A stretch of 64,000 nucleotides of DNA from Treponema succinifaciens DSM 2489 (GTDB taxonomy: Bacteria; Spirochaetota; Spirochaetia; Treponematales; Treponemataceae). This document shows, in pieces, positions 1 through 7,173 of this stretch. The notes under the pieces are model-generated. The model saw only the letters and a program-made list of their open reading frames with translations, did no database searches and was not told the origin of the DNA. A program made the position numbers and the translations under genes. How positions within the stretch are numbered: position 1 is the stretch's first letter; each line of letters begins with the position of its first letter. The stretch lies in contig NC_015385.1 of assembly GCF_000195275.1 (NCBI RefSeq), forward strand, positions 620,001-684,000, read 5' to 3'.

Positions 1-471
1 CAATGTTCTGCCTGGAATGTTCTGAAATACTATTCATCTTATGCATCACGAGAAGCTTTCTATGTTGATTATGTTTCATTTATTGTTAATCTTGAACAGG
101 AAAGTCATGAAGATAAATTTAATAATTTTGATATGGAAAAAATATTTCCAAATGAATGTTGGAAAGAACGATTTAAAACTCTAAAAGCAACAACTGCTGA
201 ATTAAAGAGTAAAATAGATTTATCGAAAGGTAAAAGCAAGAGTAGTTTTGATTCATGGATAGACGCAGATTATTATCTTTTTGGCTTGATTTATTATGTT
301 CTTTTTGAAAACTTAAGAATTAAGCTAAGCAATTCATTGATTAATGAATTACAAACTGCTATAGATGAAAAAAGAAAGGATAATTCATATTCAAGAAGCC
401 CAAATAGATTAGGAAATCTTAGAGCTCGCTTAAATGATTCTATTCAAATATATAAAAATTATACGGAATAG
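1..471 (+). CDS. C-terminal fragment of a DUF262-like protein (5' end outside window)
   Basis: The reading frame is open from base 1, so the N-terminus lies outside the window; the first internal ATG is at 133. The visible 156 residues include a serine/tyrosine-rich stretch (SSYASRE near the start) and end in RLGNLRARLNDS followed by IQIYKNY. Composition and the partner gene suggest the C-terminal part of a DUF262 (GmrS-like ParB/sulfiredoxin fold) protein, but the diagnostic N-terminal catalytic region is not visible, so this is inference. The stop lies 6 bases before the next ORF, which carries a HEPN-type motif; DUF262 genes are known to pair with HEPN nuclease genes in defence loci. The DNA is very AT-rich, unlike the core genes downstream. 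Confidence 0.5.
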   Translation, partial: QCSAWNVLKYYSSYASREAFYVDYVSFIVNLEQESHEDKFNNFDMEKIFPNECWKERFKTLKATTAELKSKIDLSKGKSKSSFDSWIDADYYLFGLIYYVLFENLRIKLSNSLINELQTAIDEKRKDNSYSRSPNRLGNLRARLNDSIQIYKNYTE

Positions 472-477
472 CAGGCT

Positions 478-1233
478 ATGAAATGTGGAAAACATACAAA
501 GTTTATACTTACTCCTGTTTCTGAAATACTAAAAGATTGTGTAAACGCAACAAAAGGTCTAAGTATGGGAGTTGAAACATATCCTCTTTGTGATTACATA
601 ATGCAAACAACATTTCTAAAAATGACAGGTGCTAGTGAACAGAAATTGAAATGTATTTTATGGGAAATTGCTACAAATGATTTTGAGTTTCGATATGATT
701 TTTTAAAACCTCAAACAAGTTATGGAGAATATTCTCGACTAGAGGATAAAAATAAAGTATTTAGAGATTTGAAAAAGCAAGTAAAAAAAATGACTCCCGA
801 CCTGGATTGTTTTAAGAAAATTTATGATGATGATACTAAAACTGAAATTCAGAAAAAGGCAAGCCAAGATTTAATAGATTTGCTTGAGCACTCTGTTTTA
901 GCTATATGGCAAGTAAAGCAATTTAATAATTTTAAAAAACATTCAAAAAAAATATTGGAAAATCATTTTTGCAATGTCTCAAAGGATGGAACTAATGTTT
1001 CGTTGATGGAAGAGGTCATAAATTATGATAAGATTATATGGAAACATAGAAACCGTTGTGCTCATAATTTAAAATCATATCAAGAAAATCTTCCAGATTT
1101 ATCAAATTTAGTAAAAAAGGAATATGATTATGAGAACTATTTTTTTAGATTTTCAATTTTAGTTTTGATGGATGAAATTTTTATGAAGATTTACAAAGAG
1201 TATTTGAATTTACTTGAGATGAATATTTTATAA
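478..1233 (+). CDS. HEPN-like putative RNase, probable toxin/defence effector
   Basis: A 251-residue, mostly helical, Lys/Asn-rich protein. Residues 191-197 read RNRCAHN, which fits the R-X4-H catalytic motif of HEPN ribonucleases; the motif sits in the C-terminal third, as in MAE_28990/MAE_18760-type HEPN proteins. It starts 6 bases after the preceding DUF262-like gene and is probably co-transcribed with it. By family knowledge, HEPN proteins cut RNA in toxin-antitoxin and abortive-infection systems; whether this one does is inferred. No signal peptide or membrane segment is seen. About 180 bases of AT-rich DNA with no convincing gene follow before the insertion sequence at 1417. Confidence 0.5.
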   Translation: MKCGKHTKFILTPVSEILKDCVNATKGLSMGVETYPLCDYIMQTTFLKMTGASEQKLKCILWEIATNDFEFRYDFLKPQTSYGEYSRLEDKNKVFRDLKKQVKKMTPDLDCFKKIYDDDTKTEIQKKASQDLIDLLEHSVLAIWQVKQFNNFKKHSKKILENHFCNVSKDGTNVSLMEEVINYDKIIWKHRNRCAHNLKSYQENLPDLSNLVKKEYDYENYFFRFSILVLMDEIFMKIYKEYLNLLEMNIL

Positions 1234-1458
1234 AGTAAATTTATGACAAACTTTTAATAATAAGTTAATTATAAACATGAGTTTGGATTTCGCATAAACT
1301 ATAGAATTTTTTTATTGACGATTTTCAGTTTAAAAGAGATGATAAAAAAATGCTTCAAAAATATAACAGACAAAGTAAAAACATTATTTTGTCAATTTTA
1401 GATAAATGGAGTAAGCTAAGCCCTTTGTCCAGACATTTTGTCTGAAAAATAACGAATT

Positions 1459-2340
1459 TTATGCAGCCATCTTGTTGATGATTGCCGAAGGAAAACTTCC
1501 TTCCCTGTATACTTCGTCAGGAGTCTTGTAATCCAAGCCCTGATGAATTCTTTCATTGTTGAAGAACCTCACGAATTCTCCAAGCAGTTTTCGGAGTTCT
1601 TCTTCGGATCTGTAATCCCGGAGAAAAATCCATTCATATTTCAAAGTACGCCAGGTTCGCTCTACAAAGATGTTGTCCTTGCATCTTCCGATTCCGTCCA
1701 TGCTGATTTCAACATTGTAGGATTTCAGAAGCCCGATGAACTCTCCGCTGGTATACTGGGAACCGCAGTCCGTGTTGAATACTGCCGGAACCCCGTATTT
1801 CTCAAAGGCTTCCCTCACGCATTCCAGGCAGAAATCTGTCCTCATGCTGTCCGAGAGCCGCCAGCTCAGAATCTTCCGGCTGTACAAATCAATCACGGCC
1901 GTAAAATACATCATGCCCCATGGAGTCTTGATGTAAGTGATGTCTGTCGCCATTACCTGGTTCGGGAACGCGATGAACTTGTTCCGCAAGAGGTACGGGA
2001 ACTTTCCGTATGGCGCTTTTCCGCTTCTTGTGGTCTTGAAGACAGGCTTCTGGCCTTTGATTCCAAGTTCCTTGTACAGGTTGCGGATAAACTTTTCTCC
2101 AGCCCAGTCGTACCCGAGTCTTTTCAGATGCTTTGACATCTTTTTGTAACCATAGGTACTGTGAGTTGACCACTCATTGATTACAATTTTTGCACGATTG
2201 AGCCTTGTTTTGTTTTCCCCAGCCTTCTTTTTCTGTCGTTCTGCTTCAAATCTGCGGCGCTCATAGTAAGTTGCCCGTGGAAGTTTCAGTATCCGGCACT
2301 GTTCAAGTACAGACAGCCCGACTCCATTTTTGTCATGCAT
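1459..2340 (-). CDS. IS3-family transposase orfB (DDE integrase domain)
   Basis: 293 residues from the first ATG. An HTH_21-like region (THSTYGYKKMSKHLKR) is followed by an rve integrase core with all three acidic residues: D in ATDITYIKT, D in FNTDCGSQYTS and E in DNIFVERTWRTLKYEW. The C-terminus has the usual FNNERIHQGLDYKTPDEVY. This is a full-length catalytic half. The frame is open upstream of the ATG across the A-run at 2383-2391, so the active transposase is presumably an OrfAB fusion made by -1 frameshifting. No frameshift or stop is seen inside the catalytic core, so the element could still be mobile. Confidence 0.93.
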   Translation of the reverse strand: MHDKNGVGLSVLEQCRILKLPRATYYERRRFEAERQKKKAGENKTRLNRAKIVINEWSTHSTYGYKKMSKHLKRLGYDWAGEKFIRNLYKELGIKGQKPVFKTTRSGKAPYGKFPYLLRNKFIAFPNQVMATDITYIKTPWGMMYFTAVIDLYSRKILSWRLSDSMRTDFCLECVREAFEKYGVPAVFNTDCGSQYTSGEFIGLLKSYNVEISMDGIGRCKDNIFVERTWRTLKYEWIFLRDYRSEEELRKLLGEFVRFFNNERIHQGLDYKTPDEVYREGSFPSAIINKMAA

Positions 2341-2366
2341 ATCTTTTTGAACAAGCTGCCATGATG

Positions 2367-2657
2367 CTAGTCCAGATGAAGCTTTTTTTTTAGCAAGTCA
2401 ACCTCGAGCTGTTTCTTTCCTAATGAGGCGAGCATTTCATCCTGCTTTGCCCGTAGCCTTTCATTCTCTTCACGGAGGGCTTTCTGTTCGTCTGTCTCAA
2501 GTTTTTCTTCCAGAAACTGCTCCATCCATTCAGACAGTGTGCTTGGTGCAATGCTGTACTTTGCAGCGACCTCCGCCTCTTTAGCTCTCTTTTTAAGAGC
2601 CTCTTTTGCGACTTCGAGTTTGAACTTGTCTGAAAAATCCTTTCTTTTTCTTCCCAT
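2367..2657 (-). CDS. IS3-family transposase orfA (helix-turn-helix)
   Basis: A 96-residue DNA-binding subunit of the HTH_Tnp_1 type: an N-terminal basic start (MGRKRKDFSDKFKLEVAKEA), the helix-turn-helix AEVAAKYSIAPSTLSEW, then a leucine-rich coiled coil (residues about 50-93) typical of IS3 OrfA oligomerisation. It ends in LLKKKLHLD across an A-run where ribosomes can slip -1 into orfB. Length and layout are normal for the family. Confidence 0.93.
   Translation of the reverse strand: MGRKRKDFSDKFKLEVAKEALKKRAKEAEVAAKYSIAPSTLSEWMEQFLEEKLETDEQKALREENERLRAKQDEMLASLGKKQLEVDLLKKKLHLD
2382..2391 (-). other. Programmed -1 ribosomal frameshift site of the IS3 element
   Basis: On the minus strand the orfA frame reads CTA AAA AAA AAG, nine consecutive A residues. 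A -1 slip here enters the orfB frame, which is open from this point (ASSGLASWQLVQKD, then the orfB methionine). This is the usual IS3 arrangement for making the OrfAB transposase. Confidence 0.75.
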
Positions 2658-2742
2658 GAATTTGTCCTACCTTGACCTTAGCACAAATTCGTTGTTTTTT
2701 CTCCTCCGTGTCTAAATCTGAGGCTTATTATAGAGGTAAAGA

Positions 2743-3189
2743 TTGATAAAATATGACAGATTAAGAATTTACAGAGATGATTTGAATAGGGCGATTTTTG
2801 AAATTGATGGCTCAAAAACTTATTATATGAGTTCTTCATATAATAAGTTTATTATAATCAATGCTGACTATTTTGATAAACAGTGGAAAAAGAGTGAATT
2901 TGATATTCAAAAAGTTCTTGCAAATATTGAGGATAAGCACAATGATATAAAATATAAACGAGCTGAAATTGGATTCCAATCAGGCAGGGATAATCCTGTT
3001 CCGATTGTAAATGTTCAAATAATGATGGAAGATGAAATAAATATTATTCCAACTCTTGAAAACGGTTTAACAAGAACAAATTACTTATTAGCAAACAATG
3101 TTAAATATTTAGTTTTTGGAATAGATTCTAATGAATTTCTAAATGATACAGAATTCTATTTTCTTATTAAAAACAGCGACATAAAATAA
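2743..3189 (+). CDS. Hypothetical protein, possibly 5'-truncated by the IS
   Basis: 148 residues beginning at a TTG codon only about 16 bases from the IS end; an in-frame stop at 2737 closes the frame just upstream. No Shine-Dalgarno sequence is evident before the TTG. The protein is acidic and mixed alpha/beta, with no signal peptide, membrane segment or motif I recognise. The absence of a leader and the position at the IS boundary suggest that the original N-terminus was lost when the element inserted, but an intact small protein cannot be excluded. Confidence 0.45.
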   Translation: MIKYDRLRIYRDDLNRAIFEIDGSKTYYMSSSYNKFIIINADYFDKQWKKSEFDIQKVLANIEDKHNDIKYKRAEIGFQSGRDNPVPIVNVQIMMEDEINIIPTLENGLTRTNYLLANNVKYLVFGIDSNEFLNDTEFYFLIKNSDIK

Positions 3190-3292
3190 TTTTACTTTCG
3201 TTAAACTTATGACAAAATTCTTTTGAATTTTATTTTGAAGCTGATAAATGATATGATTTAATTGATAAGATGTAATAGGGAAAAATAAAAAT

Positions 3293-4192
3293 ATGTCATT
3301 AAAAAGAATTCCATTATGTATAAAGAATTTTATAAAAGTAACAAAAAAGAAGCATTTAGCTTTATTCGCATTTGATAGGATTTTAAAAGAAATTGAGTTT
3401 AATGATATATCAAAAAATTTTCCGAAAGACTATTTTTTTCGTGATTATGAACCTTTGTTTAAAGTTAAAAAGATTATAAGCAATAATCGTATTTGTTTTC
3501 TTACAAATAGACAAAAAGAAGATTTTTACGCATCCAAAATCTTGAAAAAACTTTTTGAAGAAAAAGAAATAGGACATTTTCAAATTCCTTTTTCTAAATT
3601 CTCGGGACTGACAAACTCTAAAGCAGACGGATTGACATCTTTTGAAAATTTCAAGATAGAACAATACGAGCAGTTTTTGGTTGATGGAAAAAATAATTAT
3701 AAGGACTATTCTAGTATTCGATATGTTGTTTTTAACAGAGCCGCTAATGAAGGTGGGCAACCTATAAAAAGAGCATCAATATTGACTTGGTCAAATAAAA
3801 TTTTTGCAGATAATTCTGATAGAAGTCATAGGTTTTCTCTTTTATGCAAGTTGGATGAAATAAATGGTTTCAATGATTCTGCAGAGTTTTCTGTAGCTGA
3901 ACATTCAATAAATGAATTATATAAAAATATTTTTTTATCAAATTATTATGGATTCATAGTAAACTCTAAAACAGCATTGGATATTGTAAAAGAATATTCA
4001 TATATAAAAGATTCATGTTGTCTTTCTTGTAAAGATCCAGTTTCTTCAGATGATGTATATATAATGGTGTTTCATAAAAATACTTTTAAAAATGAACAAA
4101 AAGTAATAAATATATTTTTAGAAAAAGAACATTCCATTTATCTGAATGATTTACTTAAAAAATATTGCAAAGCCCTTGAATGCCTATTTTGA
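3293..4192 (+). CDS. Hypothetical protein, 299 aa
   Basis: An AT-rich ORF with no family I recognise. It is Lys/Asn/Phe-rich and has a basic N-terminus (IKNFIKVTKKKH), one CLSC pair around residue 244 and no membrane segment. It could be a cargo gene of the defence island. It stands alone: 103 bases separate it from the preceding ORF and about 310 from the next intact gene. The last codons overlap, in another frame, the start of a gene remnant (4173-4316), so the 3' end of the ORF may be a rearrangement junction. Confidence 0.55.
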   Translation: MSLKRIPLCIKNFIKVTKKKHLALFAFDRILKEIEFNDISKNFPKDYFFRDYEPLFKVKKIISNNRICFLTNRQKEDFYASKILKKLFEEKEIGHFQIPFSKFSGLTNSKADGLTSFENFKIEQYEQFLVDGKNNYKDYSSIRYVVFNRAANEGGQPIKRASILTWSNKIFADNSDRSHRFSLLCKLDEINGFNDSAEFSVAEHSINELYKNIFLSNYYGFIVNSKTALDIVKEYSYIKDSCCLSCKDPVSSDDVYIMVFHKNTFKNEQKVINIFLEKEHSIYLNDLLKKYCKALECLF

Positions 4193-4316
4193 AGGTCGTG
4201 GCGGGCAGAATTATTCAGTTGCTGTGTTTGACTACGGTGAATCATTCTGCATGGAAATCCCTTTCATAGTTCTTTTTGAAAGCAGAATGTACAAGTTTGA
4301 TAATTGTTGTGATTAG
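4173..4316 (+). pseudogene. 3' remnant of an unidentified gene
   Basis: In a frame different from the preceding ORF, codons from 4173 to the TAG at 4314 read PLNAYFEGRGGQNYSVAVFD and on to FDNCCD. No start codon or Shine-Dalgarno fits, but the codon use and composition look protein-like and differ from the flanking AT-rich DNA. I take it as the tail of a lost gene. The remaining bases to 4503 hold only AT-rich promoter-like DNA for the next operon. Confidence 0.3.
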
Positions 4317-4503
4317 GGAATAAAGTGCTCGTCAAAACAGATATGTTAGTTTCAGTTGGAATTGTTATAAGCATTTTTACATAGGCATTGCTGGAACAAG
4401 TAGCTCTTCTGAAAAATAATGTTCAGTGTAAAATTCATAAAGTTCTATCTTCTTTTTTATAAATGTGTTATATTTGTAGTAAATCTACAAAAAAAGGTGT
4501 TTT

Positions 4504-5775
4504 ATGCTATTAAAATTCAGTTTAAGTAACTTTTTCTCGATAAAAGATGAAATTACTGTCGATTTTAGAACTGAAAATATTTCAACTAAAAGTGCAAAGG
4601 AACTTTCAGATAATATATTTATTTGCAATGGAAAAAAATATTTAAAAACTATCGGAATTTTCGGTCCAAACGCCTCTGGAAAATCCAGCATAATAAAAGC
4701 TCTTGCGTTTTGCTATCAAACAATCCTTTATTCTCATCTTAATAATAATGGTGCGGTTTTTAATTTTATGCCGTTTAAGTTTGACGGTTATCATGAAAAG
4801 TCAAGCAGTTTTTCTATCAGCTTTATTCAGAATGAAGTTGAGTATGAGTATTCATTCTCTCTTACTCGTGAAGAAATTGTTTCAGAAAGTTTGTATTATT
4901 ATCCTGGAAAGCGAAAGGCAAAGATATTCACAAGAAATGAACAGGTTGGAAAAAGGAAAGATGAAATTTATAGTTTTGCCGAGGGTTACCTTATAAAACC
5001 GTTTGATGTTGCAAATAGCACTAGCCGTAATACTCTTTTTATAAGCCGGGCAAGTCAAATGGATAGGGAACTTGCAAAAGTGATTTATAATTTCTTTTTG
5101 AAGAATTCATTTATTGGTGTTCCAAAGATTAGTACAAATTATGCAGTTTCATTATTCAAGGAAAACAAGCAACTTTTATTAAAAGCCTTGCAGATGGCAG
5201 ACAGCGACATCGTTGATATTTCCGTAAGGCAAGAAAAAATTAACGTTCCTATTCCGCCTGCGTATCTTCAGATTGGAACGGCGGCAATACCTAGCATTCC
5301 TGCTATGCAGCATGAAACGATAGTTAGATTTTTGACTGTACATAAAAAAAACAACAGTATTCATTTTGATCTTTTCTCAGAAGAATCAGACGGAACAATT
5401 CAGATTTTCTCGCTTCTTCTTGTTCTTCTTGATGTGTGCAAAAATGGAAAAAGCCTTATTGTAGATGAGTTTGATCAGAGCTTGCATAGTGAACTTGCGG
5501 AATTTATTGTCAATATGGTTCATGCCTCAAAAAATGCTCAACTTCTTTTTACAAGTCATAATACAAATCTAATCGATGTTAAAAAATTTAGGCGAGATCA
5601 GATTTGTTTTACAAATAAAAAGGAGGATGCATCAACTGATTTTTACTCGCTTTATGATTTTAAGGATTTCCGTGAAAATATGGATGCTGAAAAAGGATAT
5701 TTGCAGGGGCGTTTCGATGCTGTTCCATATACAACTTCTTCTATTGATTCTATAAAGAAATTGTTTAGGGAATGA
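4504..5775 (+). CDS. RloA/AbiLi-like AAA (ABC-type) ATPase of a defence pair
   Basis: 423 residues. Walker A GPNASGKSS lies at 54-62, an ABC-like signature SEESDGTIQ at 292-300, Walker B LIVDEFDQS at 318-326 and the H-loop TSHNTNL at 350-356: the layout of AAA_15/AAA_21 ATPases (RloA, AbiLi, OLD-like). It is followed one base later by an RloB-type Toprim gene. By family knowledge the ATPase senses infection or controls the nuclease partner; the trigger is not visible from sequence. The ATG at 4504 has AAGGTG 5-10 bases upstream. The gene is intact and AT-rich like the rest of the island. Confidence 0.88.
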   Translation: MLLKFSLSNFFSIKDEITVDFRTENISTKSAKELSDNIFICNGKKYLKTIGIFGPNASGKSSIIKALAFCYQTILYSHLNNNGAVFNFMPFKFDGYHEKSSSFSISFIQNEVEYEYSFSLTREEIVSESLYYYPGKRKAKIFTRNEQVGKRKDEIYSFAEGYLIKPFDVANSTSRNTLFISRASQMDRELAKVIYNFFLKNSFIGVPKISTNYAVSLFKENKQLLLKALQMADSDIVDISVRQEKINVPIPPAYLQIGTAAIPSIPAMQHETIVRFLTVHKKNNSIHFDLFSEESDGTIQIFSLLLVLLDVCKNGKSLIVDEFDQSLHSELAEFIVNMVHASKNAQLLFTSHNTNLIDVKKFRRDQICFTNKKEDASTDFYSLYDFKDFRENMDAEKGYLQGRFDAVPYTTSSIDSIKKLFRE

Positions 5776-5776
5776 T

Positions 5777-6334
5777 ATGAAAAAAGAAAAATCACGTGGT
5801 TCTAGAAGAATGAAACAGGTAATCCTTGTTTTATGTGAAGGTGAAACGGAAGAATGTTATGTTGATATGCTCAGACAAAAATATCGATTGCCTATAAAAG
5901 TTATTTCAAAAATCGTAGGACAAAAGATAAATCAACGCCTTATTGATAGGCATAAAAAGGAACTTAGAATAAATGCTGCAGATAAAATTCAATGTTATCT
6001 TATGTATGATGCGGATGTAAAAAAAGTTGTTGATACAATAAAGCAATGTGACGCAACAAGTCTTTTAAGTAATCCTTGCATTGAAATCTGGTTTCTTGCA
6101 CATATTGAGAAAATTAACAGCCAAATAATAGATGTAAATAAATGTCTTCAGAAATTGCAAATGCATTCAGAATGGAATACCTATATAAAAGGTTCTTTGT
6201 CATTGATACAGCAGGAAGTTCTTTGGAAAAATAGAAATGTTGCCAAAGATAATATCGTTTCCAATACAGAATCAGGAAAAGCGTTTTCAAACCTTTCTGT
6301 TTTTATTGACGAGTTAAATAAACAACAAGATTAG
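5777..6334 (+). CDS. RloB/AbiLii-like Toprim protein
   Basis: 185 residues with the RloB hallmarks in order: a basic N-terminus, the Toprim glutamate in LVLCEGETEE (E21 to E26), a DAD motif at 78-80 and SNPCIEIWFLAH at 98-109. The Toprim fold uses Glu and Asp-X-Asp to bind metal for nucleic-acid cleavage, so this is the probable nuclease effector of the pair. The start codon is one base after the stop of the ATPase gene, with AGGGA as the ribosome site inside that gene, so the two are translationally coupled. Confidence 0.87.
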   Translation: MKKEKSRGSRRMKQVILVLCEGETEECYVDMLRQKYRLPIKVISKIVGQKINQRLIDRHKKELRINAADKIQCYLMYDADVKKVVDTIKQCDATSLLSNPCIEIWFLAHIEKINSQIIDVNKCLQKLQMHSEWNTYIKGSLSLIQQEVLWKNRNVAKDNIVSNTESGKAFSNLSVFIDELNKQQD

Positions 6335-6358
6335 TAAACTCCTCCGATAAAACCAAAA

Positions 6359-7105
6359 TCATATATCCCGCGCTTCCTCATACATCGCAAGGACATTCTC
6401 CCTCCAGGCATCAACTAATTTTTGCGGCGCAAGTGGAGTGACATACATTCCTTTTTCCAGAATCCAGTTCAGGACGGGGTAGTATTGGTTGCTTGTAAAA
6501 GTCATTATTGCTGTTCCGTCGCTCTGTTCCTCGAATTTCTGGTCGTCCGCCCATTTGTACATTCGGATGTAGTCGGTTTTTTCCTTGCGGATTTTCAGTT
6601 TGAAACTGTAGTTTTCTTTTCCGATGAATTTTCCGAAGCTGCCTTTGCTGTGCTTTTCAAATTCAAAGTCCGGCGGAAGAGTAAAAGTTTTGTCCAAAAT
6701 TTTTGGATTCGTGATTGCAGGAAGATTATAGAGCCGAGTTTCCTTGTAGAATTTATTGTAGCAGTACAAGCTCCACATTCCCTGAAAGTAGACAAGCTGC
6801 CAAGGCTCGACGGTAACTTCATAACGCCTTCCGTTTTTATAATAGTCAAACTGGATGAGGCGGTTTTTCATCATGGCTTCTTCGATTATATTCCACAGAT
6901 TGTCTTCAATTTTGAACGCGTTCATTTCAAGGAACACAATCAGTTTTTCAAGTTTTGCCACGTTCAGTTTTTCGTTTCCGTCAATCTCGTTTTCAAGGCT
7001 CTTGTAGACTTCAATTGCCTGGTTGTAGATGTGCGTATTCTTTTACACAATCAAGGATAATTGTGCAGAACTGATTCATAGGTCCAATTTCTAGTAGATT
7101 GCTAA
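6359..7105 (-). pseudogene. WYL-domain regulator, frameshifted and lacking its N-terminal HTH
   Basis: The intact part (6359-6961, GTG start, 200 residues) is a WYL domain: IQFDYYKNGRRYEVTVEPWQ, then LYNLPAI, a beta-rich WCX-like C-terminus and VVDAWRENV-type ending. The frame continues upstream of the GTG as NTHIYNQAIEVYKSLENE until a TAA near 7045. The preceding protein sequence (LEIGPMNQFCTIILDCVK) is in another frame, so a one-base slip at the short T-run around 7038-7045 has split the gene. The winged-helix DNA-binding segment expected at the N-terminus is missing altogether. WYL proteins often regulate defence loci, which fits the neighbourhood. Confidence 0.7.
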
Positions 7106-7124
7106 CCGAGTTTGCTATGCAAAC
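7100..7124. repeat. Short palindromic element in the WYL pseudogene
   Basis: GTTTGC-TAT-GCAAAC (about 7110-7124) is flanked by GCTAACCGA and lies in the coding sequence just upstream of the WYL frameshift, where it reads DVCIANSVS on the minus strand. The GCTAAC core resembles the GTTAGC/GCTAAC hairpin cores found in the hsdS palindromes further along. Confidence 0.35.
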
Positions 7125-7141
7125 ATCACCGTGTCAAGCAC

Positions 7142-7165
7142 TTTCCTTAGTGTACACTAAGGAAA
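7142..7165. repeat. 24-bp perfect palindrome between WYL remnant and TOTE gene
   Basis: TTTCCTTAG-TGTACA-CTAAGGAAA is a perfect 24-bp palindrome. It begins nine bases past the stop codon of the minus-strand TOTE gene and could fold into a 10-bp stem with a GTAC loop (terminator-like, though no T-run follows) or bind a dimeric protein. Confidence 0.6.
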
Positions 7166-7173
7166 AACAGAAC

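Larger units (their letters stand above)
1417..2727 (-). mobile_element. IS3-family insertion sequence, complete
   Basis: An element of about 1.31 kb on the minus strand. The two ends are imperfect inverted repeats: both begin TAAGCC, share AGAC at the same ungapped offset, and end in AACGAATTT about 34-42 bases in. It encodes orfA (2367-2657) and orfB (1459-2340) with a slippery A-run between them. No convincing 3-4 bp target duplication could be seen, so the exact ends may be off by a few bases. The element separates AT-rich unknown genes on either side, and the ORF starting at 2743, right at its edge, may be a truncated gene. Confidence 0.85.

Noticed and set aside
1543-2136. 197-residue ORF on the plus strand inside the IS element
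   Set aside because: It is antisense to the DDE core of orfB, which has clear motifs; no ribosome site or family features.
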